Source: Bradyrhizobium diazoefficiens USDA 110
GTDB lineage: Bacteria; Pseudomonadota; Alphaproteobacteria; Rhizobiales; Xanthobacteraceae
NCBI RefSeq assembly: GCF_000011365.1
Contig: NC_004463.1
Coordinates: 7,922,001 to 7,986,000, forward strand
Direction: 5' to 3'
Length of the DNA: 64,000 nucleotides
Shown here: piece after piece, positions 15,958 through 23,166 of the stretch
How positions within the stretch are numbered: the stretch's first letter is position 1
Layout: each line of letters starts with the position of its first letter
Notes under the pieces: generated by a model
The model's database searches: none
What the model saw: the letters and a program-made list of their open reading frames with translations, nothing else
What the model was told of the DNA's origin: nothing
Translations under genes and position numbers: made by a program

Positions 15958-17233
15958 TCGGGTCAAGCGGATTCGTCCGCTGCAGGCGCACGATTTTGCC
16001 GACCCGTTTCGCGCCGACCAACTCCGCAATGTAGTCGTGAGCCGCTTCGAACGCCATTTTGCGGATGATCCACTGTTCGTCGTGATTGTAGACCTGATCG
16101 ATTCCGCTTGGCCTTTGCCCGACACACAGCCGCTGGATTTCGTTGTCGTAGCCGCAGCGAGACATGACGGTTCGTAAGCTGCGCCTTAGGTCATGCATGG
16201 TAAACTTGGCAACACCCGCTTCCTTGACCAGGCGGTTGACCATCTTGGTGAACCCGGACATCTGGCCGCCGGTCTTTGGTGACGGGAAGACATAGTCGGA
16301 CGTTGCGCGCTGGAAGTGTTTGGCGGCCGCGAGCACCTCGTTTGCGAGGTGGGTGCGCGGCACGTCGTGGTGCAGGCCCATCTTGGTCCACGCCGCATCG
16401 AAGGTGATACGGTCATCCATGATGTGCTTTCGCCACTCGATCATGGTAGGCTCGCTGCGGCGCGGGCCACCGAGCAGGCACATGCGAGCCAGGAGACCAA
16501 AAGCCCCGAGCTTGCCGGATGCATCCCAGACTTTGATGATTTCCTCATCGGTCAGCGCGCGGCCCTTCGTTCGGCGTCCGACCCTTTGCGCGCGGGTTTC
16601 CTTGGGCGCGCGATAGCCGGCGAGCACGTTGTGCTCGACATAGCCCTCACCGACGCACCATTCGAGCAAAGTATGCACGTGCTTGCGCAAGTCCTTGGCT
16701 GCACCACGCTTGCCGGTCTTGGCAATCTTATCGACCGCAGCCATGATCTGCCGTCGCGTCAGGTCCCCCACGCCGCTCTCGGCGTGATCCTTGAGCCCGC
16801 GCCGCAGCGCCGACATTGCTGGCTTCCAGTTGACGACTTGACGTTCGGTCATAGACGTCTGGTAAGGACCATCTTCAACAATGAGGGTCGCGAGCGTGGT
16901 GCGCTGCTTCTCGGCTGCCTGTTGCCGCCTCGCCTCGCGCTTCGCGTCGTTCGGGTCCAAGCCCTTGACGACTTCGCCTGCGGCGATGGTGGCGGCCTTG
17001 CGGGCGGCCTTCTCATTATATTTGGGCCACGCGCCGAGGGTCTTGCGCTGGGTCCCCCTCACCCCCGGCTTGGTGAAGAGGTAGACCCAGGTCCGGCCGC
17101 CGGTGGCGCGCATGCGCAAGGCGAGGCCGGGCAGCTTGTCGTCGTGGAGATAATGCTGCGCCTTACCCGGCGGCAGCGTTGCGTTGCGGATCACCGCATC
17201 GGTGAGTGTCAGCTGGTTGGCCGGCTCCGTCAT
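15902..17233 (-). CDS. Tyrosine site-specific integrase, P4/DUF4102 type
   Basis: A 443-residue integrase. The N-terminal DUF4102-like arm-binding domain (TDAVIRNATLPPGKAQHYLHDDKLPGLALRM) is followed by the core-binding domain (~130-230) and the catalytic domain: first Arg in LLGGPRRSEPTMIEW, HDLRRSLRT, and nucleophile Tyr in IDQVYNHDEQW. ATG at 17233 has a strong GGAAGGA ribosome site; longer frames upstream have no similarity. All motifs appear intact, though the second H/W position reads VGQRPSG. It lies next to a tRNA-Val-like attachment site (17459-17534), the usual target of this class. It probably mobilised the accessory block. Confidence 0.9.
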   Translation of the reverse strand: MTEPANQLTLTDAVIRNATLPPGKAQHYLHDDKLPGLALRMRATGGRTWVYLFTKPGVRGTQRKTLGAWPKYNEKAARKAATIAAGEVVKGLDPNDAKREARRQQAAEKQRTTLATLIVEDGPYQTSMTERQVVNWKPAMSALRRGLKDHAESGVGDLTRRQIMAAVDKIAKTGKRGAAKDLRKHVHTLLEWCVGEGYVEHNVLAGYRAPKETRAQRVGRRTKGRALTDEEIIKVWDASGKLGAFGLLARMCLLGGPRRSEPTMIEWRKHIMDDRITFDAAWTKMGLHHDVPRTHLANEVLAAAKHFQRATSDYVFPSPKTGGQMSGFTKMVNRLVKEAGVAKFTMHDLRRSLRTVMSRCGYDNEIQRLCVGQRPSGIDQVYNHDEQWIIRKMAFEAAHDYIAELVGAKRVGKIVRLQRTNPLDPIKAELLGRLREHYAAEAS

Positions 17234-17458
17234 GATTCCTTCCCTCTCTCTGTGCCCCAGTGTGCCCCGCAAGAAGGGCGGTGAGCCTCGAACAGAACCG
17301 GGTCTCAGACCTCCCCCGTTTGTGTGCCCCAAGGGAATATCCGCGGCGGGCACAACGGGGGCATACAAAATGTAGTAAGGTCAGGTATGGGCTCTTATAG
17401 CCGCAGTAGGCCATAACTCTCATTAATTTAAGGAGTTTTTACACCTCAACTATGGCCG

Positions 17459-17534
17459 GATTTGGTTAGCTCGGGTCTACGGATTGTGGTTCACACGGGA
17501 GAGGTCCAAGGTTCGATCCCTTGTGCGCCCACCA
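17459..17534 (+). other. Partial tRNA-Val (CAC) copy with intact 3' half, probable att site
   Basis: From TTCACAC (anticodon loop, CAC) onward the sequence keeps the variable region, a perfect T arm (CAAGG-TTCGATC-CCTTG), the TGCGCCC acceptor strand and ACCA. The 5' half is decayed: TAGCTC is kept with exactly the right spacing (17 bases) to the anticodon loop, but the acceptor 5' strand and anticodon stem do not pair. It lies directly beside the intact integrase, so it is best read as an attachment site made of a tRNA 3' end. Confidence 0.7.
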
Positions 17535-17618
17535 TCCATCCTCATCCTCCTGGACCCTGCCGGTTGCCGACGATCCCCAATGCCTGGCGGCCGTCACCCG
17601 CCCAAATCAAAAATGTCG

Positions 17619-17705
17619 AAAACAACCCCATGCACAGTAGCCGACATCAGTCGGATCAATGGGTTACGCATTTTCCGAATCGACTTGCTCCGTCGGGCAA
17701 GACAG
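17619..17705. repeat. Interspersed sequence, family F copy 1
   Basis: About 87 bp starting AAAACAACCCCATGCACAG and ending CGTCGGGCAAGAC. It is roughly 80% identical by eye to 21801-21886. Both copies lie in the accessory block, close to mobile-element scars. Confidence 0.75.
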
Positions 17706-17772
17706 GGGCATGATGGCAGCATTAGGGAGAGGCCATCGGGACGCCGCGCACGAGGTCTGCGCCACGCCATCG

Positions 17773-17847
17773 GCTGCGAGCGCTCAGCGGGAGAGCGTTC
17801 GCTTCACACGCGAGAGGTCCATGACTAGATCCCAAGTGCACCCACCA
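17773..17847 (+). other. Second decayed tRNA-Val (CAC) copy with intact 5'/anticodon half
   Basis: CTCAGCGGGAGAGCG gives a good D arm. TTCGC-TTCACAC-GCGAG gives a complete anticodon arm with the CAC anticodon. The T arm (CATGACTAGATCCCAAG) and acceptor no longer pair, although the sequence still ends CACCCACCA. It keeps the half that the copy at 17459-17534 has lost. This is a non-functional relic and suggests repeated integration at a tRNA-Val target. Confidence 0.7.
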
Positions 17848-17940
17848 TTCCGACAGACAAGCGAAATGGCACGACAGCCTGAGATCCACCTGCGGGGTGC
17901 GAGTGAAACCTTGAGTGAAAGTCCTAGAATCTGAGGGAGA

Positions 17941-18498
17941 TCAGGCCTTATTCTTCCGGAGGATTCGCTTCTTCTTCGGCGGCCCTCTGCGCTCGTCGCC
18001 GGCGCGCACCGCCCCCGCGATGTCGGCGCGCAGTTTCACGATGCCGTCGGAGTGTTCGTCGAGGTCGCCCTCATACTCGAACATGCGCTGCTGCTTCATG
18101 CTTCCGCGCGCGATGTGAATGGCGCGGTCGCCGCCGAACGTCGAGCTCCACCGGCCGTGGACAACCGCGATCCGCACCGCGTTCACGTCGTGACACTTGC
18201 CCATGAGCTTCTTGAACACAGGGTCGGCGTCGCCATCCTCCTCGATCGCGGATACAGCTACCAGGGCCGCACATAGCTTCGCGAAGTCAAACCCGGCGGT
18301 CATGATGTCGTCGTGCTCGAAGTCGATACCGACCTTCTTCCGGAAGATATTCCGCAGGTCGAACTCGAGTTGCGAGTATTCGTAGACGAACCGCCCGATC
18401 TCGCGGAACAGGTCGCTCTTGTCGCCGGGCCAGGCGATAATATCGGCCAGCGAATTCGCCGACATCCGCGCGCGGCGCTTTTTCACTGAGTCAGCCAT
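17941..18498 (-). CDS. Unrecognised 185-residue protein with an RX4H motif
   Basis: No family is recognised with certainty. The protein has a helical core (FREIGRFVYEYSQLEFDLRNIFRKKVG) and a later helix, VNAVRIAVVHGRW. The latter carries R-X4-H followed by G, which resembles the catalytic RX4-6H of HEPN ribonucleases and the VHG end of uncharacterised HEPN-like proteins; this is a visual resemblance only. The C-terminus is very basic (PPKKKRILRKNK). It starts 6 bp downstream of the Rap1a-like gene, so the two are probably co-transcribed. Confidence 0.6.
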   Translation of the reverse strand: MADSVKKRRARMSANSLADIIAWPGDKSDLFREIGRFVYEYSQLEFDLRNIFRKKVGIDFEHDDIMTAGFDFAKLCAALVAVSAIEEDGDADPVFKKLMGKCHDVNAVRIAVVHGRWSSTFGGDRAIHIARGSMKQQRMFEYEGDLDEHSDGIVKLRADIAGAVRAGDERRGPPKKKRILRKNKA

Positions 18499-18504
18499 AG
18501 GTCT

Positions 18505-18924
18505 TCACCGTCCGGGACAGGGCCACGCCTTCTTGAGGGCATCGGGGAACATGATCGCCGGCAGGCCGTCGCGCTTAGACGGGTTGTCCTTGAGGTAGGT
18601 GCAGAACACGTCCGTCACCTGCTCGAGCGTGGCGCGGTCGGGCTTGCAGTAGCCGACCACCCGGTTGAGCGCGAAGTCGATCTCGACGTCGTTGTTCGTC
18701 GAGTCCTTGCCGAAGTGCCGTCCAGAATCGATCACCGCCGCGGCGTGGGCAGCGGAGTCGTACAGGCCGGCCACGTAGCTGAAGGCTGCGCGCCGGTCGT
18801 AGCGGCACCAATCGTAGATGTCGTTGCCGGAATAGAATGCCGTCGGAGGCACCTCGGCCGCGCCCGCCGCGGTCCCGGCCAGGCCGAGTGCCATCGCAAC
18901 CAAACTCGCTCGGATCCCGCCCAT
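18505..18924 (-). CDS. Rap1a/Tai-family secreted protein
   Basis: A 139-residue protein with a Sec signal (MGGIRASLVAMALGLAGTAAG, cleaved before AEVPP). The mature part matches the Rap1a/Tai pattern: GNDIYDWC, a middle SYVAGLYDSA, then YCKPDRATLEQVTDVFCTYLKDNP and a final ALKKAWPC, with the conserved cysteines. Rap1a and Tai proteins are periplasmic immunity proteins against type VI effectors in some bacteria, but many family members are stand-alone. No effector gene is visible here. ATG at 18924 gives the signal peptide. Divergent from 18985 with a 60-bp gap. Confidence 0.78.
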   Translation of the reverse strand: MGGIRASLVAMALGLAGTAAGAAEVPPTAFYSGNDIYDWCRYDRRAAFSYVAGLYDSAAHAAAVIDSGRHFGKDSTNNDVEIDFALNRVVGYCKPDRATLEQVTDVFCTYLKDNPSKRDGLPAIMFPDALKKAWPCPGR

Positions 18925-18984
18925 CACTCTCCCCAAAGTTGCGGCTATAATGGTCGGAACCGGGGTCGGAATCGAGAGGGCCGA

Positions 18985-19506
18985 GTGACGAAAATCGTGT
19001 TTTTGGCGACTGCCGCCCTCGCTTGGGCGGGCCCTGCGCTGGCCAACGCTTTTGACGATTGCGTGCTCAACAAGATGGCTGGCGTCACCTCCGATGCAGC
19101 CGCGAAGGCGATCAAGGAAGCCTGCCTCCGCAAGAACTCGGTGGTAATCGACGAGGGCGACCTCCGTGGTCTCCGCATCGTCGGCGGCGGCTACGGACGG
19201 TACGGAATCAGCAACACGGCGGGCTTCACCGCCGAGGTGAAGAACGACACCGGCTACATCGTTACGGAGATCACGTTCGGCATCGTCATCGCCGACGGGC
19301 AGCCGGAATACTTCCGGGTCGACAACTTCCTCTACCAAGAGCCCGGCGTGATCTACACCGGCCTGCCGCCGGACCCGACGGTGTCCATGCGTATCGATCC
19401 GGGCCGCAGCCACAAATTCCAGTTCAGCGCCGACCGACCCGAGATCGACAAGAAGAAGAAATGGAATTGGTTCATCGCCGGCGCCAAGGGAATCGTCACC
19501 AGGTAG
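18985..19506 (+). CDS. Secreted protein of unknown function
   Basis: A 173-residue protein from GTG 18985, with AGAGGG as ribosome site. The signal peptide is TKIVFLATAALAWAGPALA. The mature start is NAFDDCVLNKMAGVTSDAAAKAIKEAC, a short helical segment with two cysteines. A beta-rich part follows (TAEVKNDTGYIVTEITFGIVIAD, VSMRIDPGRSHKFQF), resembling a small Ig-like or FxLYD-like fold. The function is not recognised. It is divergent from the Rap1a-like gene, and the shared 60-bp region must hold both promoters. Confidence 0.7.
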   Translation: MTKIVFLATAALAWAGPALANAFDDCVLNKMAGVTSDAAAKAIKEACLRKNSVVIDEGDLRGLRIVGGGYGRYGISNTAGFTAEVKNDTGYIVTEITFGIVIADGQPEYFRVDNFLYQEPGVIYTGLPPDPTVSMRIDPGRSHKFQFSADRPEIDKKKKWNWFIAGAKGIVTR

Positions 19507-19822
19507 CGCTCGCCGTTCACAACCAAATGATGGCAAGACGACGGGTTTTAGGCTACTTCTGCGGGCGACCGGAGTGACGACCCGGAGTGCCGCGACCAGG
19601 ACAAAAGTCGCTCGATCTCGTTGGCCGGACAACGCATCGTCCCGGACGACTTGTGACCGGAAGCCACAAAGAATGACAGGCATCGCGCGGTGCCGAAAAA
19701 CCCGAAACCGCTTGGTCCAAGCCTCCAACTAGAAAGGAGAAAAGCTTGAGAATAAGCCTTTCAATAGATCCACGTGTGGCCATGGCCATCGTGTATCTTC
19801 TCGCAACGACCCTTTGACAGGG
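19507..19822. other. Intergenic stretch, no gene seen
   Basis: 316 bp between two convergent units. No convincing reading frame, repeat or RNA gene was recognised. A strong hairpin follows at 19823-19852. Confidence 0.5.
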
Positions 19823-19852
19823 GAGCCCGCACACCGGCCAGTGTGCGGGCTC
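19823..19852. terminator. Strong 12-bp hairpin, likely bidirectional terminator or transcript end
   Basis: GAGCCCGCACAC pairs perfectly with GTGTGCGGGCTC around a 6-base loop. It lies 12 bp beyond the stop of the HTH-peptidase gene (19865) and downstream of the convergent gene ending at 19506. There is no long T run, so intrinsic termination is likely but not certain. Confidence 0.6.
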
Positions 19853-19864
19853 AGTCGTTTCCGG

Positions 19865-20956
19865 TCACTGGATAATGCGTAGGTGCGAGCCGCGCGCCTT
19901 GCCGTCGCCGGGCAGATCGATGTCGTAAGTCTTGGCTACCTCGACCTCGTTCATCTTCAGCATCTTCGACAAGTCGGCCAGCGTGTAGCCCATGTCGTTG
20001 ATGTGCAGCGCGACGAGGTCGCTTACCGTGTGTGGCTGTTCGGCCGGGAAGTCGAGTTCGGGCGGCTCGCGGAGCCTGATCTTGTGGATGTTGAACTGCT
20101 TCCAGATGTACTGCGACTGGGTCTTGTTCAGGGCGCCGGCGCGCTCGGCGGCGAACACCAGCGAGCCCATCGAGACCTTCCACTCCGGCTTCAGGGCGGC
20201 CAGCGTACGCAAATCCACGCGGCGGCCTGCGACGGACTGCTTGAAGTCCTCGGTGGGCACCAGGAAGCACGACGCGAACCTGTCGGCCTCGTCCTCCATC
20301 TCGGGCGTCGGGAAGGAGTGCATGATCACGTGGCCGAGTTCGTGGCACAGCGTGAAGCGCATGCGGTCGGCCGGATGCGAACGATTGAGAACGATGATGT
20401 GCGGCATACCGGGCACGGAGAAGCGAACGCCGGAGACTGACGAACCGCCAAGGTCGGAGTGCGCGACCAAGATACCAGCGTCCTCGACGAGCGCGGTCAT
20501 GTCCTGGATCGGTCCCTCCGGCACCTGCCAGAACCGACGGACGAGACCCGCGATCTTTTCGGCGTCGTTGTCGTACTCGTCGGCGTCGAGGCGCGGCAGC
20601 TTGTTCACCGGCTCCAAGTCGGTCGCCTCCAGCAGCCTGCGAAGGTGCATGACGCGCACGTTGAGTTCAGCGACGATGCGATGGAGCTCTGTCGCAGACA
20701 CGTTCGACTTCTTGCGCCACATCGGCGCGTGCACGCTGACGGGCGCGCCGTAGACGGCGTCGGTCTGCGCGAAGAACTCCTGCGGCACCGAAAAGATCTC
20801 GGCTGCGGCCGCCAGCAGCTTCTCGCTCGGCTCCTTCAGTCCGTTCTCGATGCGCGACAGTTCGGCGTTGGGCACGCGCAGACATTCCGCCGCTTCGTTC
20901 TGCGGGAATCCGCGCAACTGCCGCGCCAAGCGCAGCATGGTCCCAGTCTTTGGCAT
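19865..20956 (-). CDS. HTH-XRE regulator fused to ImmA/IrrE-type zinc peptidase (COG2856)
   Basis: A 363-residue two-domain protein. The Xre-type helix-turn-helix lies at about residues 5-60 (MLRLARQLRGFPQNEAAECLR, then LSRIENGLKEPS). The COG2856 peptidase domain lies at about 130-260 with H205-E206-L-G-H209 and a downstream EDEADRFA supplying the third ligand. About 100 more residues follow, including a basic C-terminus. Family members act as repressors or antirepressors of phage and mobile elements, or as antitoxin-like regulators. It follows the 198-residue gene at 21024 by 67 bp on the same strand, with a hairpin between. Probably a two-gene module. Confidence 0.88.
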   Translation of the reverse strand: MPKTGTMLRLARQLRGFPQNEAAECLRVPNAELSRIENGLKEPSEKLLAAAAEIFSVPQEFFAQTDAVYGAPVSVHAPMWRKKSNVSATELHRIVAELNVRVMHLRRLLEATDLEPVNKLPRLDADEYDNDAEKIAGLVRRFWQVPEGPIQDMTALVEDAGILVAHSDLGGSSVSGVRFSVPGMPHIIVLNRSHPADRMRFTLCHELGHVIMHSFPTPEMEDEADRFASCFLVPTEDFKQSVAGRRVDLRTLAALKPEWKVSMGSLVFAAERAGALNKTQSQYIWKQFNIHKIRLREPPELDFPAEQPHTVSDLVALHINDMGYTLADLSKMLKMNEVEVAKTYDIDLPGDGKARGSHLRIIQ

Positions 20957-21006
20957 TTAGCAGTCCTTCACCCAGGAGTCGGCGACGATTCTCGTTTACG
21001 CCCAGT

Positions 21007-21026
21007 TAACCGCCTGAGGGCGGTTA
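21007..21026. promoter_or_regulatory. Hairpin overlapping the stop codon between the two module genes
   Basis: TAACCGCC-TGAG-GGCGGTTA is an 8-bp perfect stem. Read on the minus strand, the first stem bases are the TAA stop of the upstream gene (21024-21026). It lies 50 bp before the start of the HTH-peptidase gene and could trim or attenuate downstream expression (inference). Confidence 0.5.
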
Positions 21027-21620
21027 GGACGCCTCGCCGCCCTTCTTCTTGTTCTTGGCCGTGTCCTTGAGCTTGGCGACGCTGCGGCGGCGCGGCTGCT
21101 GCGGGACGGCAGTCTTCTGCGGAAACTCGATGATGCCCTGGTTGCCGCCGGGCAGTTCATAGCTCCAGAGTTGGCCATCGCCGTTGCGCGCCGTCACGTG
21201 GACAGAGTCATAGCCCGTGCCGAGCTCGTTCACCTTCCAGCAGATCTCGACCTTCATCGCCGACGGCGCGTCCGCGAACGGGATCGCTGGATCCAGGAAG
21301 TTGTCGTTGGCGCCGGTGCGGATGTTGCCGCCCCTGCCGCGGCGGACCGCCTTCTTGAACCGGACGAGCACCTTGCCCTCGAACAAGAAGCGCGCCGTCG
21401 AGCCGCCGTCGAACACCACCGTGCCCGGCTTGTTGTTGAACTCGGCGATCGCCGCCCGGATGACGCTGTCGAACACGTCGGCGGAGTCGGTGCGCTTGTA
21501 GATGTTGCCGGCGCCGCGCCTGGCAAGGAAGTCTTTGAAGGCCTTGTCGAGGACCTTGCGGACCCGCTTGTTATAGGGCTTGAGGACCTCGCGGACTTCC
21601 TTCTCGATCGGCAGCGACAT
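21024..21620 (-). CDS. Unrecognised 198-residue protein paired with the HTH-peptidase
   Basis: The family is not recognised. The N-terminal ~60 residues are helical and basic (IEKEVREVLKPYNKRVRKVLDKAFKDFL region). A middle beta-rich part follows (GTVVFDGGSTARFLFEGKVLVRFKKAVRRG, then KVEICWKVNELGTGYDSVHVTARN), and the C-terminus is basic and lysine-rich. No signal peptide is present. ATG at 21620 was chosen because the upstream extension is hydrophobic and AT-rich, unlike the rest. Its place directly upstream of a COG2856 regulator in an accessory block resembles toxin-antitoxin-like or phage-defence pairs, with this protein as the possible effector. That role is inference only. Confidence 0.7.
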   Translation of the reverse strand: MSLPIEKEVREVLKPYNKRVRKVLDKAFKDFLARRGAGNIYKRTDSADVFDSVIRAAIAEFNNKPGTVVFDGGSTARFLFEGKVLVRFKKAVRRGRGGNIRTGANDNFLDPAIPFADAPSAMKVEICWKVNELGTGYDSVHVTARNGDGQLWSYELPGGNQGIIEFPQKTAVPQQPRRRSVAKLKDTAKNKKKGGEAS

Positions 21621-21986
21621 GTGGGCACGGGGCTCCAAGGTGAATCGGCTTGGGAACCTTACCAGAAAATGCCAAATTCGAGGAATTATTTTCACATTTG
21701 TTGCATGATACAATCAAGCAATTGATTTATTTATATTTTATAGCCTAGAGTCCGTCGATGTTATGCACTTAGAGGGTGGTGCCTCGCGGCGCCGGCGCAC
21801 AAAAACAACCTCATGCACAGGAGCCGACATGAGTCGGATACGCGTTACGCCTTTTCCGAAGATCGATTGACTTGTCGGGCAAAACACCAGCTGGATGGCA
21901 TCATCTGCGACGATCGGAGTCCGCTCCGCCCTTGGCCGACGAATGAGCCCGGCATATCTTACTTACGTCTTACCGGGGATGTCCCG
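21621..21986. other. AT-rich intergenic region with interspersed sequence
   Basis: 366 bp without a gene. The part near 21660-21760 is strikingly AT-rich for this genome and probably holds the promoter of the two-gene module. The part 21801-21886 is family F copy 2. Confidence 0.55.
21801..21886. repeat. Interspersed sequence, family F copy 2
   Basis: Similar to 17619-17705: AAACAACCTCATGCACAGGA, GCCGACATGAGTCGGATACG, and ending CTTGTCGGGCAAAAC. Same orientation as copy 1. Confidence 0.75.
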
Positions 21987-22259
21987 ATGGCTGCCGACAA
22001 GCTGACAACGACCGTCTCGTCCAAGGGCCAGGTCGTCCTGCCGAAGGCGATCCGCGAGGAGCACCGCTGGAGGGCGGGTACGCGGCTGACGATCGAGAGC
22101 ACACCGGACGGAGTGCTTCTGAAGCCATCCTCGCCGTTCCCCGCGGCCAAGCCGGCGGACGTCTTCGCGTCGCTACCCTATCGAGGCAAGCCCAAGAGCG
22201 TGGAAGAGATGGAGGCGGGCATCGCCGCAGAGGCGCGACGACGTCATGCTCGCGATTGA
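21987..22259 (+). CDS. AbrB/MazE-family antitoxin (VapB-like)
   Basis: A 90-residue protein with a SpoVT/AbrB swapped-hairpin DNA-binding domain at its N-terminus (LTTTVSSKGQVVLPKAIREE, then GTRLTIESTPDGVLLKP). The C-terminal tail (DVFASLPYRGKPKSVEEMEAGI) is the type that wraps around a PIN toxin. ATG at 21987 has GGGGAT upstream. The last 14 bases overlap the start of a vapC-like frame at 22246, the usual antitoxin-toxin order, but that toxin is truncated. The antitoxin is therefore an orphan, possibly still autoregulating. Confidence 0.85.
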   Translation: MAADKLTTTVSSKGQVVLPKAIREEHRWRAGTRLTIESTPDGVLLKPSSPFPAAKPADVFASLPYRGKPKSVEEMEAGIAAEARRRHARD

Positions 22260-22362
22260 TACCAATCTGGTCGTTCGCTATTTGACGAGCGATCATCCCC
22301 AGCAAGGCGTGAGACCGCACCGATTGAAGCGCACGCCCCCTCCACGAGGGCTGCACGCGTAG
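22246..22362 (+). pseudogene. VapC-like PIN-domain toxin, truncated after ~20 residues
   Basis: The frame starts MLAIDTNLVVRYLTSDHPQQ, a classical PIN N-terminus with its first catalytic aspartate (D5). It then runs into unrelated proline- and arginine-rich codons and stops at TAG 22360-22362. The other PIN acidic residues are missing, so the toxin is dead. It overlaps the antitoxin gene in the usual coupled way. Confidence 0.75.
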
Positions 22363-22442
22363 CCACGACGTCGAGGGCACGCGAGGCGAATGAGCTGGGC
22401 TCCTTGGTCGGAAAACCGCTTCGCACTCTTCCGGATCAAGCT

Positions 22443-23120
22443 TCAGGCGGCCCGAGCCGGCCGCAAGGCCGCGTAGAGGCCGACGAGGGTCCCGATGGCG
22501 ACCAGCGCTGCCGCCAGCAGCAGCTGCAATTCGCCATCATCGGTGGCGCCTACCGACGATACAAGTCTGGTCACGACGACGAACAGAACGCCCACGGAGG
22601 CCGCTGCCCCCACGCAAAGATGGACGATCTCTCGCGTCAGGTTACGGCCGAGCAGTCCGAGTGCCGTGAAATACATCGCGCACGCGTTGGGGTGAACGAA
22701 CAAGGCAACGCGCGCGTAGGGACCGTAGGCGTCGAGCAGGGACTCACACCGGCGCAGTGCCGCTTTTGAGGCAACCCGCTGCAACAGCGGTCTGAAAAAA
22801 CGAGCCTGTCCGTAACTCAGGACGGCACCCACGATGATGGCCAGCCACGCCACGATAAAGACGGAGACATCCGCAGGCTTCGGATTGAGCGCCACGGACA
22901 TCAGGATGAGGGCGGTCCCGGGAAAATAGCCAAAATACGGGAAGACCGACTCCAGCAGCACGCAGACGAACATGAAGACCGGAAACCACGGTGACCCGGT
23001 CGCCCCCTCGACGATGGCGTTCAAGTCGAAGAGATCGGTCTTGTACAGGACGAGGTACATGCACATGGCTAGTCCAGCCAGCGCGTAGAACGGCAACGCT
23101 CCCGACAGAAACCGTCTCAT
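22443..23120 (-). CDS. DedA/VTT-like integral membrane protein
   Basis: A 225-residue protein with about five to six hydrophobic segments. The stretch LLESVFPYFGYFPGTALILMSVAL is in the place of the re-entrant E-x-x-x-P-x-P-G motif of DedA (SNARE-associated/VTT) proteins. A second amphipathic segment (YGPYARVALFVHPNACAMYF) takes the place of the R-x-x-P loop. DedA proteins are envelope lipid scramblases or transporters. The match is by motif only and the motif residues are atypical, so the call is tentative. It is 46 bp upstream of the Gre-like gene on the same strand. Confidence 0.6.
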   Translation of the reverse strand: MRRFLSGALPFYALAGLAMCMYLVLYKTDLFDLNAIVEGATGSPWFPVFMFVCVLLESVFPYFGYFPGTALILMSVALNPKPADVSVFIVAWLAIIVGAVLSYGQARFFRPLLQRVASKAALRRCESLLDAYGPYARVALFVHPNACAMYFTALGLLGRNLTREIVHLCVGAAASVGVLFVVVTRLVSSVGATDDGELQLLLAAALVAIGTLVGLYAALRPARAA

Positions 23121-23166
23121 CCAACCATCGGGCTTTGTTGCGCGGGCACAGCACAGACCATCGATA

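Larger units (their letters stand above)
17535..17940. other. Non-coding stretch between integrase module and accessory genes
   Basis: 406 bp without a supportable gene. It contains a Bradyrhizobium-type interspersed sequence (17619-17705) and a second decayed tRNA-Val copy (17773-17847). The rest shows nothing recognisable. Confidence 0.6.

Noticed and set aside
17459..17534. Functional tRNA gene (a GTG in GATTGTGGTT suggested tRNA-His)
   Set aside because: The 5' acceptor strand and anticodon stem do not pair; alignment with the copy at 17773 places the real loop at TTCACAC (Val), so it is a relic.
18505..19728. 407-residue fusion including the Rap1a-like domain
   Set aside because: The added N-terminus is antisense to the secreted protein at 18985-19506; the signal peptide begins at 18924.
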